DNA from: Lachnospiraceae bacterium
GTDB taxonomy: Bacteria > Bacillota > Clostridia > Lachnospirales > Lachnospiraceae
Length of the DNA: 64,000 bases
Assembly (NCBI GenBank): GCA_024697065.1
Contig: JAILGE010000009.1
Span: forward strand, 18,977 to 82,976
Reading direction: 5' to 3'
The translations under genes were made by a program, and so were the position numbers. Shown here piece after piece: positions 25,693 through 34,650 of the stretch (positions are counted from its first letter, which is position 1; each line of letters starts with the position of its first letter). The notes under the pieces were generated by a model. It was not told the origin of the DNA and ran no database searches. It worked only from the letters and a program-made list of their open reading frames with translations.

Positions 25693-26832
25693 TTATTGTG
25701 CTAAGAACTTCATAAAGTTCTCTTTGTTCTCAAGAGCAGTTGTAGTAGGACGTCCGAGGTCATCACGTGCGCCAACCTGGCACTTGATCTCAATAAGTGA
25801 AAGTTCATTTTTATCCCTTGCTGCCTCAAGAGCCTTATCAAGATCATCATAATTGTCTACAGATACGGCATTTGGATATCCGCATGCCTTTGCGATGGCA
25901 GTCACATCCAGCGCACCTGCAACCGTAGGCATTCCGCCGACAGTCTCATGAGCGGAATTGTTGATGATGATATGAACCATATTTGAAGGGCGGTTTGCAC
26001 CCGTTACGGCCATAGCTCCCATATGCATGAGCATCGCTCCGTCTCCGTCGATGCACCATACTTTTCTGTCAGGCTTATTTACGGCTACGGCAAGAGCTAT
26101 CGAGGAACAATGTCCCATGGAACCTACTGTCAGGAAATCTCTGCAATGCTTTGTATATGCATCCTCTCCCGCATTTTCGGGAAGCTCCCTGCTCTCGAAA
26201 AGCTCTCTGCTTATCTTACCTGTTGTGGATACCACAGGATCGTCACCTGTCACGCGGATTATGTGTCTGATGGCTTCCTCACGGTTCATGCTGTTATCAT
26301 TGCCGTATTTAACTTTTCCTTCGAAGGAAAGTGCGCCCTTGCGGATCACGATGGCTACCTGCTTTCCTGCCGATAAGAGCTTTCCGAAATCCTTCATGGC
26401 CTCCAAAAGCTCTTCTTCCGTCGTATCCTTTGAAAGAACAAATGTCTTTACATCCATATCTTCCATAAGCTTAACGGTAACTATACCCTGATAGATATGC
26501 TGAGGCTCGTCATGTACTCCCGGCTCGCCTCTCCATCCGATAACAAATATCGTGGGGATCGCATATACTTTGTCATTTAAAAGAGATGCCAGCGGATTGA
26601 TGATATTTCCCTCGCCGCTGTTCTGCATATATACGACAGGCACTTTTCCGGTTGCAAGATTATATCCTGCCGCAAGTGCTGCCGCATTACCTTCATTGGC
26701 AGCAATGATATGATGCTTTGCATCAATGCCGTATCTGCTCATCAGATAGTTGCAGAGTGCTTTTAACTGTGAATCGGGCACTCCCGTATAGAAATCACTT
26801 CCGAGTATTTCCGTGAATTTTTCCGCTGTCAT
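25693..26832 (-). CDS. aepY: Phosphonopyruvate decarboxylase
   Basis: 379-residue thiamine diphosphate enzyme. The N-terminal Pyr domain has the conserved glutamate in AANEGNAAALAAGYN (near residue 47) and QNSGEGN. The C-terminal PP domain has the TPP/Mg signature CIDGDGAMLMHMGAM continuing to the NNSAHETVGG asparagines (about 257-297). The SAHETVGGMPT segment marks phosphonopyruvate decarboxylases (Ppd/Fom2). It converts phosphonopyruvate to phosphonoacetaldehyde, pulling the unfavourable PEP mutase reaction forward. It lies 12 bp after the cytidylyltransferase gene; PEP mutase and AEP transaminase are in the same operon. Confidence 0.94.
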   Translation of the reverse strand: MTAEKFTEILGSDFYTGVPDSQLKALCNYLMSRYGIDAKHHIIAANEGNAAALAAGYNLATGKVPVVYMQNSGEGNIINPLASLLNDKVYAIPTIFVIGWRGEPGVHDEPQHIYQGIVTVKLMEDMDVKTFVLSKDTTEEELLEAMKDFGKLLSAGKQVAIVIRKGALSFEGKVKYGNDNSMNREEAIRHIIRVTGDDPVVSTTGKISRELFESRELPENAGEDAYTKHCRDFLTVGSMGHCSSIALAVAVNKPDRKVWCIDGDGAMLMHMGAMAVTGANRPSNMVHIIINNSAHETVGGMPTVAGALDVTAIAKACGYPNAVSVDNYDDLDKALEAARDKNELSLIEIKCQVGARDDLGRPTTTALENKENFMKFLAQ

Positions 26833-26844
26833 TACATATTCTCC

Positions 26845-27597
26845 TTAATTCCATTTCTCATAATCGGGATCAACTGCCGCAAGCTCATCGCAGGAGTCGA
26901 TCTCCGTTATCTCATTTTCTTTTATGGGATGAACTGTCAGATCAAGCTTATCCAGATTGGCATTTACCACATCGTCCCAGAACAGATCTTCATATCCGGG
27001 CTTTCCGTAAGCTTCTATCATCGCATCTTTTAATATCTTTGCGTCTTCCTTCCTGAAAAAGGAGATCCCGACCATATTATACACGTCTCTGCCCTGCTTG
27101 CCCACTCTGGTGATGCGTCCGTTTTCATCCTGCTCGAAGACCCAGTCATCGGAATATCCCTGTACCATTTTCCCGAAATAGCAGGATCTCTCCGTCTCCG
27201 TCATAAAGACCCCGGGATCCGGAATATACAGATCCGCTTCGCAGATGAACATATCCGCTGAGCCAACGATACTCTCTCCATTTTCATCCTTCGTCATACA
27301 TGCGGCATATATGGATGAAATATTATTTATGGTCTCAAAGACCTCATTCTTTATGATCTTAAGCTCTGTTCCCGTTGCGGCATCGGTATACTTTTTAACC
27401 AACGGCTCAAACTGTTCTCCCTTGTAACCTGTCACCACATAGAATTTCTTCACACCTCTTGCGCGGAGTCCTTCTATAACGGTCTCTATCATTGCTTTTC
27501 CCTTTACTTTTACAAGGGGTTTTGCTGTCTTCTCCGTTAGGGGACGCATTCTGGTTCCCATTCCTGCTGCCATAAGTACAGCTATCTCTTCAGCCAT
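26845..27597 (-). CDS. LicC/PntC-like CTP:phosphoalcohol or phosphonate cytidylyltransferase
   Basis: 250 residues, GT-A-fold nucleotidyltransferase: LMAAGMGTRMRPLTEKTAKP at the N-terminus (residues 8-27), NNISSIYAA near residue 92 and an acidic CEADLYIP near 118. The NNISS motif and length match the LicC (phosphocholine) and PntC (2-aminoethylphosphonate) cytidylyltransferases. With PEP mutase, decarboxylase and transaminase in the same operon, CTP plus AEP to CMP-AEP is the most economical prediction; choline kinase or licD genes are absent. Substrate choice is inference. Confidence 0.85.
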   Translation of the reverse strand: MAEEIAVLMAAGMGTRMRPLTEKTAKPLVKVKGKAMIETVIEGLRARGVKKFYVVTGYKGEQFEPLVKKYTDAATGTELKIIKNEVFETINNISSIYAACMTKDENGESIVGSADMFICEADLYIPDPGVFMTETERSCYFGKMVQGYSDDWVFEQDENGRITRVGKQGRDVYNMVGISFFRKEDAKILKDAMIEAYGKPGYEDLFWDDVVNANLDKLDLTVHPIKENEITEIDSCDELAAVDPDYEKWN

Positions 27598-27612
27598 TTC
27601 ATTCCTCCATCC

Positions 27613-27633
27613 CGGACCGCATTTCGCGATCCG
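27613..27633 (-). promoter_or_regulatory. Intercistronic hairpin before the cytidylyltransferase gene
   Basis: Minus-strand stem CGGATCGC / GCGGTCCG with loop GAAAT (8 bp, one G-U), ending about 9 nt before the GGAGG ribosome binding site. There is no T run, so it is not a terminator; it may be a processing or stability element in the 113-bp gap. The same gap has two copies of GATCTGAAAT. Confidence 0.45.
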
Positions 27634-27710
27634 ACTTATTTCTCATTTCAGATCACCGATGTACAAACTGTCGTTTTTCATTATTTCAGATCGCGTCTCG
27701 TGACCGGCCA

Positions 27711-30605
27711 TTATTTTCCCGCCGCATTATCCGCACCCAGATTGGTCCAGTTATCTTTATCCCATACATTCCCATGTACCGAATACCAGGCCGCATCGCC
27801 GGTGTCATATACATTACCTTTATTATTTTCCAGTCTGTTATTATCGGAGGTCGTAACTATCTGATCATGCGCAGTCTTCTCTGTATCATCCAACGGATTC
27901 CCGGTAAAAGGATTCACCGGAGCTACGATCACTCCCTCCGCTGCCAGCCAGGGCACATCAGCATTGGTCATGAATGAATCATCGGTCACAAGATCACCGT
28001 CACATTCAAAATCCTTAACCATAAGAAGAGGTGTCAGTGCCTCCGCATCATATCCGTCATTAAGGATCAGCTCGTCGAACTCACCCCTTCCGTCACCATG
28101 ATCCGCTACGAGGATTATCCTGGTATTGTCATATACACCTTCGGCTCTCAGCATATCGAACCAGTCTCCCAGACACATGAAGGAGCGCACGAGACTGAAG
28201 TATCTGTTCTCTGCATTAAATGAATGATATGAAATGCCGTCGCCTGCTTCTACAGGATGAGCTCTGTACTCGTAATCCGGGAGCTGGAGATCGGCCTGCT
28301 CATGGGTCATGGCATTATAGATATATATAAAGTTACCCTCTGTTTCCACATCGGTGGTCAAATCAGGATCCGGGCTGTCTTTTGAACCTGTCTCAGATCC
28401 TTCATCCCGATACGAAGCGGCATCTGCCACTTCAGTCAGTTCCGAAAGATTCTCTATAACGGCATAATTATTGAGATATGCTCTCGGAAACTGGGTAAGA
28501 GACATATATTTTCCTCTGGAATAGATCATGTTCTGAAGAGATACGGGCGCCGCTCTCATCACGCTGTACATGAAGAATCTCCAATATTCACCGCCCTTTG
28601 CCATCTCAACCTGAGCCTTTTCTTCTGATGTCAGGAGATGGAGATACTCACCGTTGATGGTGCTTACTGCTTTCACATTTTCCATACCGTCAAATACAGT
28701 AAGATCCGAAACATCACTGTATCCCGCATAGGGAGGATCTGTTACCGTAACCTTCCAGCCCGCGTCCGAGAAAAGCTCCGGCAGGACCTTTAAGGCTTCG
28801 TTCTGCTTCTCCTCAAGGGATTCGCCGTTTCTAAGGTTCATATTCACCGGAGTATATTCATATCCGCCGTAAGCAGGTGCCGATGCGAAGTTGGTATATA
28901 TACCGAAGGAAAGCGTATTTGGATAATAAGTAAATCCCTTAAACTTCTCCAGAAGCTCCGGCTTTTCATCAAATACAAACCTAACCTGCCCCGCGATGGA
29001 GCGGTCAAGCATTATCACGACTACATTTTTCTTATCCCTGCTCAAACTGAATATCTTATCCGTGCCGCCCTCATTTACCGCAGCCGAAGCATTTTTCAGT
29101 TCTTTTATCTGAGTGCCCGCTTTTCCGATATCACGTATTGCGATCACGAAAGCACCGAGAAGCATTGCCATTAATATAACCGACAATACCTTCTTTGACC
29201 GCCTATAGAGAGTCACGGTAACCAATGCCGCAAATATAAGTGCCGATACATTTAAGAGTTGAGTGGATACCGCAAATCTGACGCCGTCCGAAAAAGTCAT
29301 ATCGGAATACATGACTCCGAAATCGCCGGAAAATACCATATAATCGATGACCGTAAATACTGCGATTAGCGCATATATTATACCCACCGTCTTCCTGTGC
29401 TCTGCGGGAGTCAGGGCATAAGCGATACCTCCCCATACGAAGAAATAACCTATAGCAACGCAGGCTATGGTTCCAACATACCTGAGAGGATCCCTGAATG
29501 CAGCGATATCCGTGAAGTCCGCCGGCGATGAGGAGATCACCGCAAGAGGGATCAGCACGCCGAATACCATAACTGTAAGAAGTCCCGAAATCACCCACAG
29601 GCCAAAGACATTTTTACCTGAGGCTGCACCGGCACGATCGCCCTTCTCCTGTATTTCATCAGCAGCTTCTTTTCCGGCACGATCTGAATAATTTCGGCCG
29701 TCACTTGCATTATTAATACCCCCATGCTTTGTGTTTATCCGCTTGGCACGAATTCTCATTACGAGCGGCAGCATGGCAGCCACGCTGATGGCAGCGATAA
29801 AGAGGATGTGTCCCATATCGGGAACACGTCTGCCCTGCAGATCGTATTTCATCATCTTGCCGGTACATGTTCCCCAGATAAAGAAAGCAACACCCCCGAT
29901 GGCGCACAATACTGACAGTATCCGTCCCGGGTTCTTAACCACCTTCATGAATACATTTTTCAAAAGGGAGAACAGATTATTCAGTGTCCAGTAGAATACA
30001 AGTCCCGAAGGGCAGGGATAGAGAAATACAAGAAAGATCAGCGCTATCACATAGAGCTGAAACTTATCCTTAAATGCAAATCCTTTCGTATAGATATATG
30101 AGGAAAGGAAATTGATGAGGGTCATGAGTATCGGCAGGAGATTAACAGACAGTCCTCCGATATTGATGAGTCCGTCGGGTTTTGACAGATCCCCGATTAC
30201 AAAAAAAGCACTCCCCTCAAGCACGGGAAGCGTAGATAAATATCTGTATGCCGCTATAAGGAAAGGGATCTGGAGGATCAGGGATACGGAACCCTTCACT
30301 GCAGACAGTGGGGAATAATGCTGCTCCCTGTAATACGCCTGCTCTATCATGAAACGTTCATCGCCTGTAAAGAACTCCCTGATATGCGACAGCCAGGGCT
30401 TCATCGCCGCCTGCTTATCGCGCTCCGCCTCCTGCACGGCATCCGCCCGCTTGTACAGAGGAAGACAGAGTATATTTACGGTAAGACTCACGGCGATTAT
30501 CGAAAGTCCCGGGTTATAACACAGGAGATAAACCGCCGAGAATATAGCCTGCACCAGATATACAAGCGGAAGTATTATGATGTCATACAATATGGTCAAT
30601 ATCAT
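27711..30605 (-). CDS. YidC/Oxa1-like domain fused to alkaline-phosphatase-superfamily (sulfatase-fold) domain
   Basis: 964-residue membrane protein. Residues 1-235 have the Oxa1/YidC layout: TM at the start, LSIIAVSLTVNILCLPLYKR (35-53), a charged cytoplasmic loop with paired helices, then PFLIAAYRYLS, INFLSSYIYTK and YPCPSGLVFYWTLNNLFSLL (197-216). The groove arginine usual in insertases (VRxxLxPL) is Asn44 here. Residues 235-500 add seven or eight membrane segments. Residues 525-964 form an outward-facing alkaline phosphatase-fold domain: KNVVVIMLDRS (526-536), possible nucleophile Thr571 in YTNFASAPAYGGYEY, ADHGDG (834-839) and SVHGN near 942. It lies between PEP mutase and cytidylyltransferase genes, so transfer of phosphonoethanolamine or another phospho-group to a surface glycan is a reasonable guess. 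I know of no characterised protein of this build. Confidence 0.85.
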   Translation of the reverse strand: MILTILYDIIILPLVYLVQAIFSAVYLLCYNPGLSIIAVSLTVNILCLPLYKRADAVQEAERDKQAAMKPWLSHIREFFTGDERFMIEQAYYREQHYSPLSAVKGSVSLILQIPFLIAAYRYLSTLPVLEGSAFFVIGDLSKPDGLINIGGLSVNLLPILMTLINFLSSYIYTKGFAFKDKFQLYVIALIFLVFLYPCPSGLVFYWTLNNLFSLLKNVFMKVVKNPGRILSVLCAIGGVAFFIWGTCTGKMMKYDLQGRRVPDMGHILFIAAISVAAMLPLVMRIRAKRINTKHGGINNASDGRNYSDRAGKEAADEIQEKGDRAGAASGKNVFGLWVISGLLTVMVFGVLIPLAVISSSPADFTDIAAFRDPLRYVGTIACVAIGYFFVWGGIAYALTPAEHRKTVGIIYALIAVFTVIDYMVFSGDFGVMYSDMTFSDGVRFAVSTQLLNVSALIFAALVTVTLYRRSKKVLSVILMAMLLGAFVIAIRDIGKAGTQIKELKNASAAVNEGGTDKIFSLSRDKKNVVVIMLDRSIAGQVRFVFDEKPELLEKFKGFTYYPNTLSFGIYTNFASAPAYGGYEYTPVNMNLRNGESLEEKQNEALKVLPELFSDAGWKVTVTDPPYAGYSDVSDLTVFDGMENVKAVSTINGEYLHLLTSEEKAQVEMAKGGEYWRFFMYSVMRAAPVSLQNMIYSRGKYMSLTQFPRAYLNNYAVIENLSELTEVADAASYRDEGSETGSKDSPDPDLTTDVETEGNFIYIYNAMTHEQADLQLPDYEYRAHPVEAGDGISYHSFNAENRYFSLVRSFMCLGDWFDMLRAEGVYDNTRIILVADHGDGRGEFDELILNDGYDAEALTPLLMVKDFECDGDLVTDDSFMTNADVPWLAAEGVIVAPVNPFTGNPLDDTEKTAHDQIVTTSDNNRLENNKGNVYDTGDAAWYSVHGNVWDKDNWTNLGADNAAGK

Positions 30606-30618
30606 CTCATATAACAGC

Positions 30619-31914
30619 TTACAGCTCGTCGATCAGTCTGATGATATCCTTGAAGGGCATCAGCTTGGAATCAACTTCAAGTGCGCGATGATTCTTTAAG
30701 ATCTCCTCTGCTGTGGAAACCATAACAGGGAAAGCAGCACGCATGAGCTGGTTAGCGTAGATCACTATATTTACACCGTGAGAAGAAAGCTCCTCTTCCG
30801 TTACGGAATTAAAGGAAGTGGGAACTACTACTATCGGTGTATGCTTATCGAGTTCGCGGAATTTGTCACAGAATTCAAAGATCTCTGCCGGATCCTTCTT
30901 CCTGGAATGGATCATGATACCGTCAGCACCTGCGGCAACGAATGCAACCGCTCTCTCAAGCGCATCCTTCATACCCTGTTCAAGGATGAGGCTCTCGATA
31001 CGTGCGATGATCATGAAATCATCCGTAAGCTGGGCATGCTTACCTGCAGCTATCTTTGCGGAGAAATTCTCGATGGAATCCTGAGTCTGCTTTACTTCCG
31101 TTCCGAAAAGAGAATTCTTCTTAAGGCCTACCTTATCCTCGATTATGACTGCGGATACACCGCTTCTCTCAAGCGTGCGGACATTGTAAACAAAATGCTC
31201 CGCAAGTCCGCCTGTATCTCCGTCAAGGATGATGGGCTTGGTAGTAACTTCAAGGATATCATCGATGGTACGCATACGGCTTGTCATATCAACAAGCTCG
31301 ATATCCGGCTTGCCTCTGTCCGTGCTGTCGCAAAGTGAGCTTACCCACATACCGTCAAACTGATCAAGACGGCCGGCGCTCTCGACAACTGTCTTCTCAC
31401 AGATAAGACCCGTAAGTCCGCTGTGTGCCTCCATGATCTTGACCACAGGACGCATCTCTATAAGCTGTCTGAGTCTCTTTCTCCTGTACTCAGGCATGGC
31501 AAGCTTCTCATTGAGCTGTCTGTCGATCTTCTTAACCTTCTCGTTGCGGGTATAAGGAACTTCTACAAGTTCGCCGCCCTTTTCCTTAAGAAGGGAAAGT
31601 ACGCTTTCACGGATAGCGCTCTCGGGACCTTCCTTCCAGTTATCACCATGGATGATGATATCGGGATGAACCTTCTCGAAGACATCGCTGTATCTCATAT
31701 CCTCCTGGATGATGACCTCGTCAACTCCGGGGATAGCCTTATAAAGAGCTACTCTCTCTTCGATGGTCTCGGTAGGGAATTTGTTATATCTGATGGACTC
31801 GGGTATACTGAGGGCTCCTACCACAACGCGTCCCAGCTTTCCGGCTTCATTTATGATATTGAGGTGACCTTCGTGGATCACATCTGTTGTAAAACAGGTA
31901 TAAACTGTTTTCAT
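30619..31914 (-). CDS. aepX: Phosphoenolpyruvate mutase with N-terminal cytidylyltransferase-like domain
   Basis: 431 residues. Residues 1-130 form a nucleotidyltransferase domain of the TagD/RfaE type (HEGH at 14-17, HGDNW at 89-93). Residues 145-431 are the isocitrate lyase-superfamily PEP mutase: LDGDTGG (230-236) and the family-defining EDKVGLKKNS (259-268), which separates mutases from hydrolases and lyases. It rearranges PEP to phosphonopyruvate, the entry step of almost all C-P bond synthesis. Fusion to a cytidylyltransferase domain is known among PEP mutases and suggests the product is CMP-activated. Gaps to the neighbours are 13 and 19 bp. Confidence 0.96.
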   Translation of the reverse strand: MKTVYTCFTTDVIHEGHLNIINEAGKLGRVVVGALSIPESIRYNKFPTETIEERVALYKAIPGVDEVIIQEDMRYSDVFEKVHPDIIIHGDNWKEGPESAIRESVLSLLKEKGGELVEVPYTRNEKVKKIDRQLNEKLAMPEYRRKRLRQLIEMRPVVKIMEAHSGLTGLICEKTVVESAGRLDQFDGMWVSSLCDSTDRGKPDIELVDMTSRMRTIDDILEVTTKPIILDGDTGGLAEHFVYNVRTLERSGVSAVIIEDKVGLKKNSLFGTEVKQTQDSIENFSAKIAAGKHAQLTDDFMIIARIESLILEQGMKDALERAVAFVAAGADGIMIHSRKKDPAEIFEFCDKFRELDKHTPIVVVPTSFNSVTEEELSSHGVNIVIYANQLMRAAFPVMVSTAEEILKNHRALEVDSKLMPFKDIIRLIDEL

Positions 31915-31933
31915 CGATCATCTTCTCCTTAAC

Positions 31934-33313
31934 TTATTTTTCAGCCTCAGGCTTATCCTTCTCAACAGCCTTTTTCTTACCGCTCTTTCCTGCAGCTTTC
32001 TTTGCTTCCTCTTCCTTAGCCTTGCGCTCTTCTTCTTTCTGCTTTGCTATCTCTTCGCCCTTCTCAATCATATAATCGGCGATCTTCTCGGAAGCGGATC
32101 CTATATTCTGCCAGGTTTCCTTCCTTGCTTTTTCTCTTGCTGCGGAGAACTTCTCGGAGGCAATGGCTTCGTCGATTATAGCCTTAACATTGCCGATGTC
32201 ATCCTTCTTGAGAGGAGTGCCGATCTCCGGAAGCTTTCTGATCATCCAGGGCTCCTCTTCAAGCCAGCAGCAGTCATATACGTCACGGTTGTAACCTACT
32301 CCCATATCCGTGAATACGAGAGGCTTATCAAATACAAGTGTGTAGTCGTAGATAACACCGGAGAAATCCGAGATCATGATATCCGAATTCTTAAGTACGG
32401 AGAAGTTATCATTATCGAAGTTCCAGTGGAAGGAATCGTTCTCGGGGAATTCCTTCATCAGCTTATCCATCAGATCCTTCTCGGATGTCATGGACTGGGG
32501 ATGAGGACGGACAACGATGTTGTAACCCGTAGCCTTCAGTGCTTCAAGCATCTCAGGTCCCAGAGTGGTAAGCAGTCCGCTGGGTCCCCATGCCGGAGCA
32601 AGGAGTACGGTAGGAACATCTCTTCCCTCGGCGTAGCTTCCTGCCTTCTTCTCTTCCTTACCTTCTTTATCCAGTCTCTCCTTCATGACATCAAGGTAGG
32701 GAACGCCTGCCATGGGCAGTTCCTTTTTGGTGATGCCACGGAGTTCTTCCAGCTTTCTCAGCTCATCCTTCATGAAATCGCCTGCGATAAATACCGCATC
32801 ATAGAAATCAAGACCGAACATTCTGTACATGGTAGGATCGCCTGCTGCATGAAGCACGTGAACATACCAGTCAACATTCTTGGAACGCTTCCACTGATAT
32901 ACATCAAGACCGGGGGTCGTTGAAAGGAGCACGCCGGCCTTTGCGAAATTAAGTCTTGTAAAAGCCTTGTTTCCCTCACCGATGAATTCGGCAGTCACAT
33001 ATTCATACTTTTCCTCAAGTGCCGGATCATCCGGAGAAGCTGTCCAGTATGTGATCTTCTGCTTTCTCTTCTCAAAAGCATCACAGATGGGCTTGAAGGT
33101 ATTCCAGTATCTCTTTGAATCCGAAAAGATAAGGAAAGGAATCTTCTCAGCCGCCGCTGCCGCCGCTTTATCCGCACGTCCGCCGCTTAATGCGAACTTT
33201 ATCTTAAGGATAACTTTCTGCACGAAGAATACCAGTGCGGCAAAGATACCGATAAGTATGGAGAAAAGCATGCTTCCCGTTCCGGGATCAATGTATAAAA
33301 GTGTTCTCATCAT
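31934..33313 (-). CDS. CDP-glycerol glycerophosphotransferase family protein (TagF-like)
   Basis: 459 residues. One N-terminal membrane anchor (about residues 12-35), then a GT-B-type transferase with the TagF-family signatures: LLSTTPGLDVYQWKRS, VHVLHAAGDPTMY, LLAPAWGPSGLL, VVRPHPQSM and ISDFSGVIYDYTLVFDKPLV. This family moves a phospho-alcohol from a CDP-linked donor to a polymer on the inner membrane face. In this operon the donor may be CMP-AEP instead of CDP-glycerol (inference). The C-terminal 40 residues are a Lys/Glu/Ala-rich charged tail. Two successive ATGs exist (33313, 33310); the second is better spaced from GGAG. Confidence 0.9.
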   Translation of the reverse strand: MMRTLLYIDPGTGSMLFSILIGIFAALVFFVQKVILKIKFALSGGRADKAAAAAAEKIPFLIFSDSKRYWNTFKPICDAFEKRKQKITYWTASPDDPALEEKYEYVTAEFIGEGNKAFTRLNFAKAGVLLSTTPGLDVYQWKRSKNVDWYVHVLHAAGDPTMYRMFGLDFYDAVFIAGDFMKDELRKLEELRGITKKELPMAGVPYLDVMKERLDKEGKEEKKAGSYAEGRDVPTVLLAPAWGPSGLLTTLGPEMLEALKATGYNIVVRPHPQSMTSEKDLMDKLMKEFPENDSFHWNFDNDNFSVLKNSDIMISDFSGVIYDYTLVFDKPLVFTDMGVGYNRDVYDCCWLEEEPWMIRKLPEIGTPLKKDDIGNVKAIIDEAIASEKFSAAREKARKETWQNIGSASEKIADYMIEKGEEIAKQKEEERKAKEEEAKKAAGKSGKKKAVEKDKPEAEK

Positions 33314-33324
33314 CTGCTCCTTGA

Positions 33325-34470
33325 TTAATTTTTATATACTGCGGGTATCGCTGCTCCCGCATCTTTCATAGCATCTTCAAAGACTTTCCAGAATGCCTTG
33401 ATGTCTTCCTCATCTATTGCACCGAGTGCACAGAGTCTGAAGGTTCCTCTGCCCTGCATCTTGCCGGGATAGATGGTAAAGCCTCTCTCATAGCAGTAAT
33501 CATGGATCTTCTCGAAATCCCAGTTTGCATCATCCGGATATCTGATGGCTGCAACCAGCCCCGACTGGATATCACGAGGCAGAGCTTCCTTAAGTCCAAG
33601 ATCATCAATTCCCTTCCTGATGGCATTCATCACACGGGTATGTCTCGCCCACTTAGCGCTTTCTCCCTCTTCCCAGTATTCCTTAAGGGCCTGTCTGGCG
33701 GCATAGATGGTCTGAACGGGCGGTGTGAAATTCATCTCTCCCGTCTCTTCAAAATAAGCATACTGTCTGTAAAGATTGCAATAGTAGGAATGTGTGGGGA
33801 AATCCTTTGACTTCTCAATGATATCGCGCCTTCCGATCACATATGAAAGTCCCGTCATACCCATGATACCCTTCTGGGCCGAAGCCATGCAGAAGTCAAT
33901 ATTGTCATCATAGACATTTATGGGGATCATGGCATATGAAGATGTCGTATCGGTAATGAAAAACGCTCCGTACTTATGAGCAAGCGCCCCCACTTCCCTG
34001 ACAGGATTCAGAAGACCTGTTCCCGTCTCGTGATGAGTCATGTAAATGTAGCCTATCTCATCACCGTCGGCAGCCGCCTTCTTAAGTGCATCTTCCACGA
34101 TGCTCACATCAAGAGCCTTATCAACCGGAGACTCCACCTTTATATAGGGAAGTCCGTAGTAATCAAGCACCTCACAGGCTCTGGAAGAATAAGATCCGTT
34201 CTTTACCACCATAGCCTTCTTGCCCTTATCAAGCAGGGAATTTAATGTGATATCGATACAGATCGTTCCCGATCCGCAGAAAAGCACGGATGTATATTCC
34301 TTCGTATCTCCGTGCACGATCTTTACCAGATCATCACGCATAGGCGCCATGATACCGGCGAATTCCTTCTCTCTCGGGCAGATGTCCGGCACGATCTGAG
34401 CGTATTTAACGGTATCCGTTGTGGTGGACGGTCCCGGATTCAACAATATATTTCTCTTTACTTCCTGCAT
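33325..34470 (-). CDS. aepZ: 2-aminoethylphosphonate transaminase (class V aminotransferase)
   Basis: 381 residues from the ATG at 34470 (GGAGG, 7 nt); an ATG 39 bp further up has no ribosome binding site. Class V PLP enzyme: LLNPGPSTTTDTVKYAQ at the N-terminus, TDTTSSYAM with the PLP-binding Asp (about residue 174), Schiff-base Lys about residue 200 in MASAQKGIMGM, and FRLCALGAID near the C-terminus. This is the PhnW/AEP transaminase pattern. In an operon with PEP mutase and phosphonopyruvate decarboxylase it should run in the biosynthetic direction, converting phosphonoacetaldehyde to 2-AEP. It is the first gene after the promoter at 34518-34546. Confidence 0.93.
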   Translation of the reverse strand: MQEVKRNILLNPGPSTTTDTVKYAQIVPDICPREKEFAGIMAPMRDDLVKIVHGDTKEYTSVLFCGSGTICIDITLNSLLDKGKKAMVVKNGSYSSRACEVLDYYGLPYIKVESPVDKALDVSIVEDALKKAAADGDEIGYIYMTHHETGTGLLNPVREVGALAHKYGAFFITDTTSSYAMIPINVYDDNIDFCMASAQKGIMGMTGLSYVIGRRDIIEKSKDFPTHSYYCNLYRQYAYFEETGEMNFTPPVQTIYAARQALKEYWEEGESAKWARHTRVMNAIRKGIDDLGLKEALPRDIQSGLVAAIRYPDDANWDFEKIHDYCYERGFTIYPGKMQGRGTFRLCALGAIDEEDIKAFWKVFEDAMKDAGAAIPAVYKN

Positions 34471-34517
34471 GATCATTCCTCCATGCGCTTTATTTGTGTT
34501 TGGGCACACACTTGATA

Positions 34518-34546
34518 ATTTTATCCTTAATAGAGTTATTTTTCAA
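34518..34546 (-). promoter_or_regulatory. Promoter of the aminoethylphosphonate operon
   Basis: Minus strand: -35 TTGAAA (34541-34546), 17-bp spacer, -10 TAAAAT (34518-34523), about 40 bp upstream of the transaminase ATG. Just upstream (34550-34640) is a G/C-rich stretch with a run of seven Gs, out of keeping with its surroundings and without a gene. Confidence 0.82.
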
Positions 34547-34650
34547 GCTGACCGGGGCGGGGGGGCCAAAATGCATCCCCTGCCGGCCCTGCTGTGGCCT
34601 GCTGAACTGTGGAATCACTTGCCTGCCCACCCAATCATATGTCATTATCG

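Noticed and set aside
27711..28500. Genuine YidC insertase function for the fusion protein
   Set aside because: The groove arginine is missing (Asn44) and the chain continues into a sulfatase-fold domain; fold similarity is retained but the insertase call is not.
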